Assembly: GCA_013152625.1 (NCBI GenBank)
Contig: JAADFY010000135.1
Coordinates: 3,138-25,437, forward strand
DNA length: 22,300 nt
From: Alphaproteobacteria bacterium
GTDB taxonomy: Bacteria > Pseudomonadota > Alphaproteobacteria > Rhizobiales > Devosiaceae
Direction: 5' to 3'
Shown one piece after another: positions 1 to 7,229 of the stretch. The notes beneath the pieces were generated by a model. It saw only the letters and a list, made by a program, of their open reading frames with translations. It made no database searches and was not told where the DNA came from. The number at the start of each line of letters is the position of its first letter. Positions within the stretch are counted from its first letter, which is position 1. A program made the position numbers and the translations under genes.

Positions 1-2
1 AC

Positions 3-140
3 AAACCCATGCTGCTCAGCGCGAGAGGCAAGCCAACCGACGAATCCGGCAGGGATCAACGGAATTCCCCAAATGATAATCGAGTACGTCTCTTCGGCCC
101 GTACGACCCAATGCCAGATTTTTGCAATCCACCTAAACAT
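3..140 (-). CDS. Possible membrane-protein fragment, runs off left edge
   Basis: An open minus-strand frame of 46 codons starts at an ATG (138-140) and reaches the left edge without a stop. The product starts MFRWIAKIWHW and has a hydrophobic stretch (SIIIWGIPLIPAGFVGWLA, about residues 20-38) that could span the membrane, followed by a charged segment. The frame is also open for 28 codons upstream of the ATG, back to a TAG. No clear ribosome binding site precedes the ATG. I do not recognise a family. This stretch is lower in GC than the rest of the window, so it may be unrelated DNA joined to the gene on its right. It may also be a chance frame, since it is short and incomplete. Confidence 0.25.
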   Translation of the reverse strand, partial: MFRWIAKIWHWVVRAEETYSIIIWGIPLIPAGFVGWLASRAEQHGF

Positions 141-228
141 GGAGCCAACATAGCCGCAGGCGCTGTGGCTTGGATAGTCCTCATAGGACAACTCGAACTC
201 TTGGTGCGTTTGCTACATAAGTCCGGAG

Positions 229-1020
229 TTGCTGGACGTGTCCATGATCCAGTCCATTGCCGGGGAGTTGGCCGGGGGTCGTTTGTCCGACCGGCGCCCG
301 TTCCGCGCCCCCCATCATTCCGCTTCCATGGCGGCGCTGGTGGGTGGTGGGCTCAAGGTGCGGCCCGGTGAGGTTTCCCTGGCCCATAACGGGGTGTTGT
401 TTCTTGATGAGTTGCCCGAGTTTGCCCCTGCCGTGCTGGACGGGTTGCGCCAGCCCCTTGAGGCCGGGGAAACCGTCATTGCCCGGGCCAATCATCGCGT
501 CTCGTACCCCTCCCGGGTGCAACTTGTGGCGGCCATGAACCCCTGCCGGTGCGGCATGGCCGGCACCCCGGGGCACACTTGTCGTCGTGGCGCGGCCTGT
601 GCCGCCGATTATCAGGCAAGGATATCCGGGCCGTTTCTCGACCGGATTGATATTCGTGTGGATGTGCCCGCGGTTTCCGCCGCCCACATGATCGGCACCG
701 CAAAAGGCGAACCAAGCATTGTGGTCGCCGCCCGCGTTGCCCGCGCCCGCGCCGTTCAGTCGGAGCGGTTTGAGCGTCTGGGCGCTGCCGGGGTGCATAC
801 CAACGCCGCCGCTTCTTCCGCGATAATTGAAAAAATTGTCGTGCTGGACGCACAGACAAAAAACCTGCTGGTTTCAGCGGCGGAAAAATTCAACCTTTCG
901 GCCCGGGCCTTCCATCGGGTGCTCAAGGTGGCGCGAACCCTGGCCGATCTGGGCGGGAACGAGCAGGTTGCCCGGCCCCACATTGCCGAAGCGCTCAGCT
1001 ACCGGGTCGGATTTGGCTGA
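229..1020 (+). CDS. comM: ComM/YifB-family Mg-chelatase-like AAA+ ATPase, N-terminal half missing
   Basis: ComM is a hexameric AAA+ helicase that drives branch migration of incoming DNA in natural transformation; many bacteria keep it. The 263 residues seen match only the C-terminal half of a protein that is usually about 510 aa. Visible are the conserved PFRAPHHSAS segment (24-33), the Walker B motif in GVLFLDELPEF (55-65), NPCRCG (104-109) with further Cys at 118 and 124, RISGPFLDRIDI (131-142), and the C-terminal helical domain with RAFHRVLKVARTLADL. The N-terminal Lon-like domain and the Walker A loop are absent. Family similarity seems to begin near position 220 (SPELLDVSMIQS), and the same frame has stop codons further upstream. 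The TTG at 229 and the ATG at 244 are therefore not credible native starts. This is a 5'-truncated remnant or a broken junction, and it is unlikely to be active. Confidence 0.8.
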   Translation: MLDVSMIQSIAGELAGGRLSDRRPFRAPHHSASMAALVGGGLKVRPGEVSLAHNGVLFLDELPEFAPAVLDGLRQPLEAGETVIARANHRVSYPSRVQLVAAMNPCRCGMAGTPGHTCRRGAACAADYQARISGPFLDRIDIRVDVPAVSAAHMIGTAKGEPSIVVAARVARARAVQSERFERLGAAGVHTNAAASSAIIEKIVVLDAQTKNLLVSAAEKFNLSARAFHRVLKVARTLADLGGNEQVARPHIAEALSYRVGFG

Positions 1021-1121
1021 AAAAAAGTAGCCCAGGGGCCAAAATTAACCGGCCCCGGTCAGCCCCTCTTAACCAGCGCAATGTATGAATGAACCGGGGG
1101 CACCATTGTTGGGAGTTCATA

Positions 1122-1727
1122 ATGGCGCGGGTACAGGCACAACTGGTTGATTGGGACGATAGGCGCGGCTTCGGTTTTGCCCGCCTGCCGGGTGGAACCG
1201 ATCGCGTGTTTGTTCATGTCAAATCTCTGGCCGACGGGCAGCCAAGGCCGAAAATCGGCGATGAACTGGAATTTGATATCCTGCCGGGCCGCAATGACAA
1301 GCCCGCCGCCGGGGGGGTTCTTGTGCTCGGCCCGGTGGTTCGCGAACGGTTTCTGTCCCTGCATCTGGCCACCGCCGCCATTTTATTGGTTACCTTGCAG
1401 TTGGGTCTGGTGTTTGGCAATGTGCCCCTGGCCATTGCCGCCGCCTATACCTTGATGGGCGGCCTGTCGCTGGTGCTTTATGTCTGGGATAAAAAAGCGG
1501 CCCAGTCGGGCCTGTTCCGGGTGTCCGAAACCCGGCTTTTGCTTGTCGATCTGTTCGGCGGCATCATTGGCGGCCTGCTCGCCCAGCACATGTTTCGCCA
1601 CAAGCGCTACAAAACCTCGTTCCAGACGGCCACCCTGGCCATTGTTCTCGTGCATACCCTGCTGCTGGGCGGTCTGGCCACGGGCTGGCTTGGCGCCGCC
1701 GCACGGCTGACAGGCCTGATCAGCTAA
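1122..1727 (+). CDS. Cold-shock domain / DUF1294 membrane fusion protein
   Basis: The 201-aa product joins an N-terminal cold-shock-like OB fold to a DUF1294 membrane domain. The first 75 residues carry the RNA-binding motifs GFGFARL (16-22, RNP1-like) and VFVHV (29-33, RNP2-like). The rest has about four hydrophobic segments (roughly 84-100, 101-121, 140-155, 171-190) with DUF1294 hallmarks: YVWDKKAA (120-127), RVSE followed by LLLVDLFGG (133-147), and RHKRYKTSF (159-167). The start at 1122 is chosen because GGGAG (1111-1115) lies 6 nt upstream and the cold-shock domain begins there; an in-frame ATG at 1089 has no such site. This architecture is known in proteobacteria but its role is not established. 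Tethering nucleic-acid binding to the membrane is an inference. The gene stands alone between the comM remnant and xylB. Confidence 0.85.
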   Translation: MARVQAQLVDWDDRRGFGFARLPGGTDRVFVHVKSLADGQPRPKIGDELEFDILPGRNDKPAAGGVLVLGPVVRERFLSLHLATAAILLVTLQLGLVFGNVPLAIAAAYTLMGGLSLVLYVWDKKAAQSGLFRVSETRLLLVDLFGGIIGGLLAQHMFRHKRYKTSFQTATLAIVLVHTLLLGGLATGWLGAAARLTGLIS

Positions 1728-1785
1728 CCCCAGGCAGGGTTCGGCGGCCAATCTTGGGGGGCTCTGGTCCCATATCCCGAGCCGC

Positions 1786-1814
1786 TTGCGCCGGCCTGTC
1801 AACCGCGCTCTAAT
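1786..1814 (+). promoter_or_regulatory. Candidate sigma-70 promoter for xylB
   Basis: TTGCGC (1786-1791) and TCTAAT (1809-1814, five of six matches to TATAAT) are separated by exactly 17 bp. Transcription would start near 1821, leaving a short leader that contains AAGGA (1836-1840) nine nt before the xylB ATG. The -35 is weak (three of six). The rest of the 122-bp gap 1728-1849 holds only a weak GC stem and no clear terminator. Confidence 0.45.
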
Positions 1815-1849
1815 CGGGATAAACGGACCCCGGACAAGGACGGCAGGAC

Positions 1850-3334
1850 ATGGCGGGCGCGCAAAATTATATCGGCATTGATGTGGGTACATCCGGGGTC
1901 AAGGCCCTGCTTATGGATGGCGCCGGCGTGGCCCTGGCGGACGCTACCGCTCCGCTGGCGATCTCCCGTCCCCGGCCCGGCTGGTCCGAACAGGACCCGG
2001 CCGACTGGTGGACAGCCACCCGGTCCGCCCTCGATGGTCTGTCCAGATCCCGTCCCGCCGAGACGGCGGCGGTGGTCGGGATTGGTTTGTCCGGCCAGAT
2101 GCACGGCGCCACCCTGCTGGACGCCGACAACAACGTGCTGCGCCCGGCAATTTTGTGGAACGATGGCCGGTCGGGCGCCCAGTGCGCTCAAATTGAACAA
2201 GCCTGCCCGGCTTCGCGCGCCATAACCGGCAATATCGCCATGCCCGGATTTACCGCGCCAAAAGTCCTCTGGGTGAAAGAACATGAGCGGGAAATTTACG
2301 ATCGCATTGCCCGGGTTTTGCTGCCCAAGGACTATGTGCGCTTTTTGCTCACCGGTGAATATTTTTGCGATATGTCCGACGCCTCGGGTACCCTGTGGCT
2401 CGATGTGGGCCGGCGGGCCTGGTCAAACGAATTGCTCGCGGTTACCGGCCTGAACCAGACCCATATGCCCGCTTTGGTTGAGGGAGAGGAACCGGCCGGT
2501 ACCCTTAAACGCGAACTGGCGAGCCGCTGGGGCATGACCGGGCCGGTGGTGGTGGCCGGCGGTGGCGGTGACAATGCCGCTTCGGGCTGTGGGATCGGCG
2601 CCGTGCGGGCCGGGCAGGGGTTTGTTTCTTTGGGCACGTCGGGGGTTCTTTTTGTCTGCAATGACAGGTTTCGCCCCAATACCCAGGACGCCGTGCATGC
2701 CCTGTGTCATGCCATATCGGGTACCTGGCACCAGTCCGGGGTGATATTAAGTGCTACCGACAGTTTGAACTGGCTGGCCGGGCTTACCGGCAACGACGCC
2801 GCAAGCCTGGCTGGTCGGGTCGAGGCGGGGTTTACCGGCCCCGCCAACGAGATATTCCTGCCCTATCTGTCCGGCGAGCGCACCCCCCATGCCAATGCCG
2901 CCGCCCGGGGATCATTTGTCGGCCTCTCCCATTTGTCCGATCCCGTCACGCTGGCCCAGGCGGTCATGGAAGCCATTGCATTTGCCTTTCGCGATTGCCA
3001 GCAGGTGTTTGCCAAAGCCGGCACGGAAATTTCTCGCCTGTTTGCTGTCGGCGGTGGTTCCAATTCGGATCTGTGGCTGAAAATGCTGGCCACAAATCTC
3101 GATATGGAAATCCATGTGCCCCAGGTCAGCAAATTCGGCGGCGATTTTGGCGGTGCGTTTGGTGCCGCCCGTCTGGGGCTGTGTGCGGCCACCGGCGCCG
3201 ATCCGCTGGTTGTGTGCACCGCCCCGGAAATTCGCAAAACCATTGCCCCCGATCCCGCCCTTAAAAACGCCTATGGGGACCAGTATGCCCGCTATCGTGC
3301 TCTTTATCCGGCCATCGAGAAAGCAAGAGCGTGA
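1850..3334 (+). CDS. xylB: Xylulokinase (FGGY carbohydrate kinase)
   Basis: XylB phosphorylates D-xylulose with ATP to give xylulose 5-phosphate, feeding the pentose phosphate pathway. The 494-aa length fits the family (about 480-500). The N-terminal domain shows the phosphate loop DVGTSGVKALLMD (11-23) and the sugar-binding GLSGQMHGATLLD (79-91). The second domain shows GGGGDNAASGCGIG (237-250), where Asp241 fits the catalytic base, then GERTPHANAAARGSF and the nucleotide-binding FAVGGGSNSDLWL. The ATG at 1850 follows AAGGA. The stop overlaps the next gene by 4 bp (GTGA), so the two are probably co-transcribed. No xylose isomerase, sugar transporter or regulator is nearby, so the physiological sugar cannot be confirmed; another ketopentose is possible. 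Confidence 0.92.
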   Translation: MAGAQNYIGIDVGTSGVKALLMDGAGVALADATAPLAISRPRPGWSEQDPADWWTATRSALDGLSRSRPAETAAVVGIGLSGQMHGATLLDADNNVLRPAILWNDGRSGAQCAQIEQACPASRAITGNIAMPGFTAPKVLWVKEHEREIYDRIARVLLPKDYVRFLLTGEYFCDMSDASGTLWLDVGRRAWSNELLAVTGLNQTHMPALVEGEEPAGTLKRELASRWGMTGPVVVAGGGGDNAASGCGIGAVRAGQGFVSLGTSGVLFVCNDRFRPNTQDAVHALCHAISGTWHQSGVILSATDSLNWLAGLTGNDAASLAGRVEAGFTGPANEIFLPYLSGERTPHANAAARGSFVGLSHLSDPVTLAQAVMEAIAFAFRDCQQVFAKAGTEISRLFAVGGGSNSDLWLKMLATNLDMEIHVPQVSKFGGDFGGAFGAARLGLCAATGADPLVVCTAPEIRKTIAPDPALKNAYGDQYARYRALYPAIEKARA

Positions 3335-4149
3335 GCGTACTGTTCGATGGTGCCAGCCCGGTTGACGATACCGGCGCCGGCATTGCCAACCTCGGGCATC
3401 GCAACAGTGACCGGAACCGGGAAGCCGCTGTTTTAGCCCGGTCGGCCCGCTTTGAAGTGCGATTGGCGACAACCAGCGCTGAAATACGTGCCGCCCAGCA
3501 GCTGCGTTACAAGGCGTTCTTTGTGGATCGGGAACTGGCCGCCCCTTCCAGTTTTCAACGCGCCGGTCGGGTTTTTGACCCCCTGGACGATGGCGCTGAT
3601 CATTTGATTGTCATTGACCGGCTGGCGGTTGCCAATGGCCGGGGCGTTCCGGTGGTGGGCACCTGCCGCACCATTCGTCATAAGCTGAAATTCGGGCCGG
3701 AGCAGTTTTGCGCCAGCCCCGCCTTTGACCTTGCCCCGGTGAACGAACAATTCCCCACCGGCCTGTGCGAAATTTCCCGCGCCTGTGTCCACCAGCGCTA
3801 TCGCCGCCGGCGTGTGGTTGAAAAGCTCTGGGCCGGGCTGTTCGCCTATGCCGCGCGCCACCGGCTGGGCGCCTATTTTGGTACCGCCAGCCTGCCCGGT
3901 GCAAATCCTTCGCCCCACCAGCCGGCTCTTGATTGGCTCATAAGCTGGCGGGGGGCGAAAATCACGCCTTCGTCACCTGCGGATCGCGCTCTGCGCCGGG
4001 TATTGCCGCCCCTGTTGCGCGCCTATCTCGATGCCGGGGCCACCGTTACCGGCCCGGCCCGGCCCGACCCGGTTTTCAACACCACCGATGTGCTGGTTTC
4101 AATGGATCTGAACGATCTGCCCGCCCGGCACCGGCGCCACTTTTTCTAA
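3331..4149 (+). CDS. olsB: OlsB-like L-ornithine N(alpha)-acyltransferase (GNAT fold)
   Basis: OlsB transfers a 3-hydroxyacyl group from acyl-ACP to the alpha-amine of ornithine, the first step of ornithine lipid synthesis; OlsA would add the second acyl chain. The 272-aa product has the family's spaced motifs: EIRAAQQLRYKAFF (51-64), FDPLDDGADHLIVID (82-96), VVGTCR (108-113), CEISRACVHQRYR (146-158), YFGTASLPG (182-190) and FNTTDVLV near the C terminus. The first 40 residues are poorly conserved. The start is a GTG at 3331 inside the xylB stop (4-bp overlap), which implies translational coupling. No olsA is present in the window. Related acyl-homoserine-like or glycine/lysine N-acyltransferases share this fold, so the acceptor amino acid is inferred. 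Confidence 0.8.
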   Translation: MSVLFDGASPVDDTGAGIANLGHRNSDRNREAAVLARSARFEVRLATTSAEIRAAQQLRYKAFFVDRELAAPSSFQRAGRVFDPLDDGADHLIVIDRLAVANGRGVPVVGTCRTIRHKLKFGPEQFCASPAFDLAPVNEQFPTGLCEISRACVHQRYRRRRVVEKLWAGLFAYAARHRLGAYFGTASLPGANPSPHQPALDWLISWRGAKITPSSPADRALRRVLPPLLRAYLDAGATVTGPARPDPVFNTTDVLVSMDLNDLPARHRRHFF

Positions 4150-4187
4150 CAAAAAGCGCCGGGACCGGTTGGGCCCGGTTCGACACC

Positions 4188-4211
4188 TTGTCAAAACCCC
4201 CGCGTTGACAA
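4188..4211. promoter_or_regulatory. Perfect 7-bp inverted repeat, possible operator
   Basis: TTGTCAA (4188-4194) and TTGACAA (4205-4211) are perfect inverted arms around a 10-bp GC-rich centre, in the 158-bp gap before the M20 gene. The right arm contains a consensus -35 hexamer (TTGACA), but no acceptable -10 lies 16-18 bp downstream. The symmetry fits a dimeric regulator or a small hairpin. No regulator gene lies beside it. Confidence 0.35.
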
Positions 4212-4229
4212 CCCAAGGTCGTAGCCCCA

Positions 4230-4280
4230 GTCTCGACCCCAAGTCTCGACCCCAAGTCTCGACCCCACGTCTCGACCTCT
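4230..4280. repeat. 13-bp tandem repeat, about four copies
   Basis: The unit GTCTCGACCCCAA is repeated head to tail at 4230-4242, 4243-4255, 4256-4268 (last base C) and 4269-4280 (partial, ending CTCT). A degenerate related segment (GTCGTAGCCCCA) precedes it. The array is non-coding and ends 27 bp before the GTG start of the M20 gene, so it lies in that gene's leader or promoter zone. Such short arrays can vary in copy number by slippage. An effect on expression is not shown. Confidence 0.8.
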
Positions 4281-4307
4281 TGCATTTACCCGATTGGAAC
4301 CTGGCCC

Positions 4308-5594
4308 GTGCCGGATCGAACCCAGGCCCTTGTCGATGCCATCGCCGCCCGGCGCGAGGATCTGGTGGCCCTCACAAAAGACCTGGTGCGCATGCCCACC
4401 CTCAATCCCCCCGGTGTTGGCTATCTCGAAATTTGCCAGTATCTTGAAAAGCGTTTGGCTTCCGGCGGTTTTGAAGTTGAATTGATACGGGCCGAGGGCA
4501 CCCCCGGCGACAGCGACACACATCCGCGCTGGAACCTGATCGCCCGCCATAGCGGAAACAGCCCGGGCGACACCATCCACTTCAACTCCCATATCGATGT
4601 GGTCGCCGCCGGCAGGGGCTGGACCTTCGACCCGTTCGCGGCTGAGGAAAAGGACGGCAAAATCTACGGGCGCGGTACCTGCGACATGAAGGGAGGGCTG
4701 GCCGCCTCCATCATTGCCGCCGAGGCGTTTATTGCCACTTTCCCCGATTATGCCGGCGCCATAGAGATTTCCGCCACTGCCGACGAAGAAACCGGTGGCT
4801 TTGGCGGTGTCGCCTGGCTGGCCGAACAGGGATATTTTTCTCCCCAGCGCGTACAGCACGTCATTATTCCCGAGCCCTTGAACAAGGACCGTATCTGTCT
4901 GGGCCATCGGGGGGTCTGGTGGGCCGAAATTGAAACCCATGGCCGCATTGCCCACGGCTCCATGCCGTTTCTGGGGGATTGCGCGGTTCGCCATATGGGC
5001 GCGGTATTGGCCGAGATGGAAACCTCGCTGTTGCCCGCCCTGGCAAAAAAACGCACCGCAATGCCCGTGGTTCCCGAGGGCGCCCGCTCTTCGACCCTTA
5101 ACATCAATTCCTTTCATGGGGGGCTGGCCGAGCCCGAGGTGGAATACACCGGTTTTCCTGCCGCTCTGGTGCCCGACAGTGCCCGCATGATCATCGACCG
5201 GCGTTATCTGATCGAGGAAAGCGCTGATGAGGTGCGCGGCCAAATCATCGACCTGCTCGAAAGGGTCAAAAACGCCCGCCCCGGTTTTGAGTATGATTTG
5301 AACGAGATGTGGCAGGTCTCGCCGACCCTGACCGAAAAGAGCGCCCCGGTGGTCGAGGCGGTGGCAAAATCGATTCAAAACGTGTTTGGACGCGCGCCGG
5401 AATATGTGGTTTCCCCCGGCACCTATGATCAAAAGCATATTGACCGCATAGGCCGATTAAAGAACTGTATCGCCTACGGACCCGGAATTCTTGATCTCGC
5501 CCACCAGCCCGATGAATATGTGGGCATAAACGACATGATCGAAAGCGCAAAGGTTATGGCGCTTGCCCTCATGGAACTGACCGGCTCAACCTGA
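4308..5594 (+). CDS. M20-family metal-dependent amidohydrolase (ArgE/DapE type)
   Basis: The 428-aa product is an M20 peptidase/deacylase of the acetylornithine deacetylase / succinyl-diaminopimelate desuccinylase group, which cleave an amide bond with a dinuclear zinc centre. Metal and catalytic residues are in place: His95 and Asp97 in NSHIDVV, Asp126 in GRGTCDMKGG, Glu160-Glu161 in ADEETGG, Glu189 in IIPEPL and His399 in HQPDEY. His216 in GRIAHGSMP marks the dimerisation lid. The GTG at 4308 is the first usable start and puts the conserved RREDLVALTKDLVRMPTLNPPG at residues 15-36; the Shine-Dalgarno is weak. It leads a plus-strand cluster with a peptide-type ABC importer, so it more likely hydrolyses an imported N-acyl amino acid or dipeptide than serves arginine or lysine biosynthesis. 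The exact substrate is unknown. Confidence 0.85.
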   Translation: MPDRTQALVDAIAARREDLVALTKDLVRMPTLNPPGVGYLEICQYLEKRLASGGFEVELIRAEGTPGDSDTHPRWNLIARHSGNSPGDTIHFNSHIDVVAAGRGWTFDPFAAEEKDGKIYGRGTCDMKGGLAASIIAAEAFIATFPDYAGAIEISATADEETGGFGGVAWLAEQGYFSPQRVQHVIIPEPLNKDRICLGHRGVWWAEIETHGRIAHGSMPFLGDCAVRHMGAVLAEMETSLLPALAKKRTAMPVVPEGARSSTLNINSFHGGLAEPEVEYTGFPAALVPDSARMIIDRRYLIEESADEVRGQIIDLLERVKNARPGFEYDLNEMWQVSPTLTEKSAPVVEAVAKSIQNVFGRAPEYVVSPGTYDQKHIDRIGRLKNCIAYGPGILDLAHQPDEYVGINDMIESAKVMALALMELTGST

Positions 5595-5619
5595 TTGATC
5601 CGGCGTTGTCGGTAAAAAC

Positions 5620-5636
5620 GGGGTGCACGGCACCCC
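5620..5636 (+). other. Strong 7-bp hairpin in the leader of the binding-protein gene
   Basis: GGGGTGC (5620-5626), the loop ACG, and GCACCCC (5630-5636) form a perfect stem between the M20 stop and the binding-protein ATG. No T-run follows, so it is not a classical terminator. It could stabilise the 5' end of the binding-protein message after processing, or partly attenuate transcription. It ends 21 nt before the ATG at 5658. Confidence 0.5.
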
Positions 5637-5657
5637 AGAAAAGTGGGAGAGATAATC

Positions 5658-7157
5658 ATGAACATGTATGCAAAGCCTCTGGCGCTGGTTGGGGCGCTGG
5701 CCACGGCCATGGTTCTGGCCGGGGCAACCCTGCCCGCCTTTGCCGCCAAGACCAATCTTACCGTGGGCATGGTTCTCGAACCCCCCAACCTGGACCCCAC
5801 TGGCGGCGCCGCCGCCGCCATTGACGAAGTGGTATACGCCAATGTGTTCGAAGGGCTCACCAGATTTGGCTCCGATGGCGCCATCCTGCCCGCCCTCGCC
5901 TGGTCCTGGGATATTTCTGAAGACGGGCTGGTCTATACGTTCAATCTGGCCCCGGGCGTTAAATTCCATGACGGCACCGACATGACCGCCGACGATGTGG
6001 TGTTTTCGTTTGAGCGGGCCGTGGCCGAAGACTCAACCAATGCCCAAAAGGCCCTGTTTGCCGATATCGCCACCGTTGAGGCGGTCAATGACACCACGGT
6101 GCGCATTACCCTGTCCAAACCCAACGGCAATTTCCTGTTTAATATGGCCTGGGGCGATGCGGTCATCGTCGCGCCTGAAAGCGCTGCGGACAACGCTACC
6201 AATCCCATCGGCACCGGCCCGTTCGTGTTCGTCAACTGGGCCCAGGGCGACAATGTGGCACTGGCCCGCAACCCCGACTACTGGGGCGAACCGGCCAAAC
6301 TGGAAAATGTGGTTTTCAAGTTCATTTCAGACCCCACCGCCGCGTTTTCGGCCATGATGGCGGAAGATGTGGATGCATTCCCCAACTTTCCAGCCCCCGA
6401 AACCCTGCCCCAGCTCGATGCCGACCCGCGTTTTAATGTCATTGTCGGCACCACCGAGGGCGAGACCATCCTGACCATGAACAACCGGCGCGAACCCCTC
6501 AACAACATCAAGGTGCGTCAGGCCATTGCCCATGCCATAAACCGCCAGGCGATCATTGACGGGGCCATGTTCGGCTTTGGTGAACCCATCGGCACCCACT
6601 TCAACCCCACAAATATCGATTATGTGGATTTAACCGCCCAGTCGAATTACGATCCGGAAAAATCCAAGGCACTTCTGGCCGAGGCCGGGATCACCGATCT
6701 TACCCTCTCCCTGAAACTGCCCCCCCCAACCTATGCCCGCCGTGGCGGCGAGATCATTGCCGCCCAGTTGCGTGCCGTCGGGATCAACACCGAGATCACC
6801 AATGTGGAATGGTCCGACTGGGTCAATTCCGTGTTTCTGAACGACCGGGATTTTGACCTCACCATTGTCTCCCACACCGAACCTTTTGACATCGGAATTT
6901 ATGGCCGCGACGATTACTATTTCGGCTATGACAATGCCGAATTCAAACAGATCATGGCCGATCTGAACAACGCCACCGATCCTGCAGAACGGTCAAAGTT
7001 GCTGGGCGACGCCCAGCGCCGGATTGCCGACGATTATGTGGTCGCGTTTTTATTCCAGCTGGCCAAAACCGGGGTTGCCAATTCCAAACTGGTTGGCCTG
7101 TGGGAAAATTCCCCCACCCAGGCCAATGACCTTACCGGGGTCTATTGGCAGGAATAA
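5658..7157 (+). CDS. ABC transporter periplasmic substrate-binding protein (SBP_bac_5, DppA/OppA type)
   Basis: This 499-aa lipid-free binding protein would capture substrate in the periplasm for the permeases encoded next. It has a clear Sec signal peptide: MNMYAKPL, a hydrophobic core, and an AFA cleavage site near residue 29. The mature protein shows SBP_bac_5 features: EPPNLDPTGGAAAAIDEVVYANVFEGL split across about 41-67, the GVKFHDG and TADDVVFSFER region, and VRQAIAHAINRQAI. The ATG at 5658 is preferred because GGGAGAGA lies just upstream and the signal peptide begins there; an in-frame GTG at 5643 would add five residues before it. Family 5 binding proteins take di- and oligopeptides but also opines, nickel, sugars and other amides, so the ligand is not known. 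Hairpins lie on both sides of the gene. Confidence 0.92.
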   Translation: MNMYAKPLALVGALATAMVLAGATLPAFAAKTNLTVGMVLEPPNLDPTGGAAAAIDEVVYANVFEGLTRFGSDGAILPALAWSWDISEDGLVYTFNLAPGVKFHDGTDMTADDVVFSFERAVAEDSTNAQKALFADIATVEAVNDTTVRITLSKPNGNFLFNMAWGDAVIVAPESAADNATNPIGTGPFVFVNWAQGDNVALARNPDYWGEPAKLENVVFKFISDPTAAFSAMMAEDVDAFPNFPAPETLPQLDADPRFNVIVGTTEGETILTMNNRREPLNNIKVRQAIAHAINRQAIIDGAMFGFGEPIGTHFNPTNIDYVDLTAQSNYDPEKSKALLAEAGITDLTLSLKLPPPTYARRGGEIIAAQLRAVGINTEITNVEWSDWVNSVFLNDRDFDLTIVSHTEPFDIGIYGRDDYYFGYDNAEFKQIMADLNNATDPAERSKLLGDAQRRIADDYVVAFLFQLAKTGVANSKLVGLWENSPTQANDLTGVYWQE

Positions 7158-7173
7158 GCGCCAAATGAACGTA

Positions 7174-7206
7174 CGGGGCGGCCGGCTGAAAACGGTCGAC
7201 GCCCCG
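7174..7206 (+). other. Intercistronic hairpin between binding protein and permease genes
   Basis: CGGGGCG (7174-7180) pairs perfectly with CGCCCCG (7200-7206), and an inner GCCG/CGGT stem extends it. No T-run follows. Hairpins at this spot in ABC operons are known to protect the binding-protein mRNA and lower permease expression; that role here is an inference from position. It sits in a 72-bp gap, the largest within the transporter genes. Confidence 0.55.
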
Positions 7207-7229
7207 GCATTTCGTTACAGGACCCTTTC

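Noticed and set aside
181..798. 205-codon minus-strand frame opposite the comM remnant
   Set aside because: It is antisense to clear ComM motifs and has a low-complexity product, so it is a shadow frame.
1035..1056. GGGGCC/GGCCCC hairpin after comM as a terminator
   Set aside because: It has only a 6-bp stem, a 10-nt loop and no T-run after it.
4205..4233. Promoter with consensus TTGACA before the M20 gene
   Set aside because: The sequence 17 bp downstream (CAGTCT) does not resemble a -10 box, so only the inverted repeat is reported.
4230..4280. CRISPR-like array
   Set aside because: The units are 13 bp and contiguous, with no spacers and no cas genes.
4191..5438. 415-codon minus-strand open frame opposite the M20 gene
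   Set aside because: It is antisense to a gene with all catalytic residues in place, its product is Gly/His-rich with no domain, and part of it translates the tandem repeat. High GC makes such shadow frames common.
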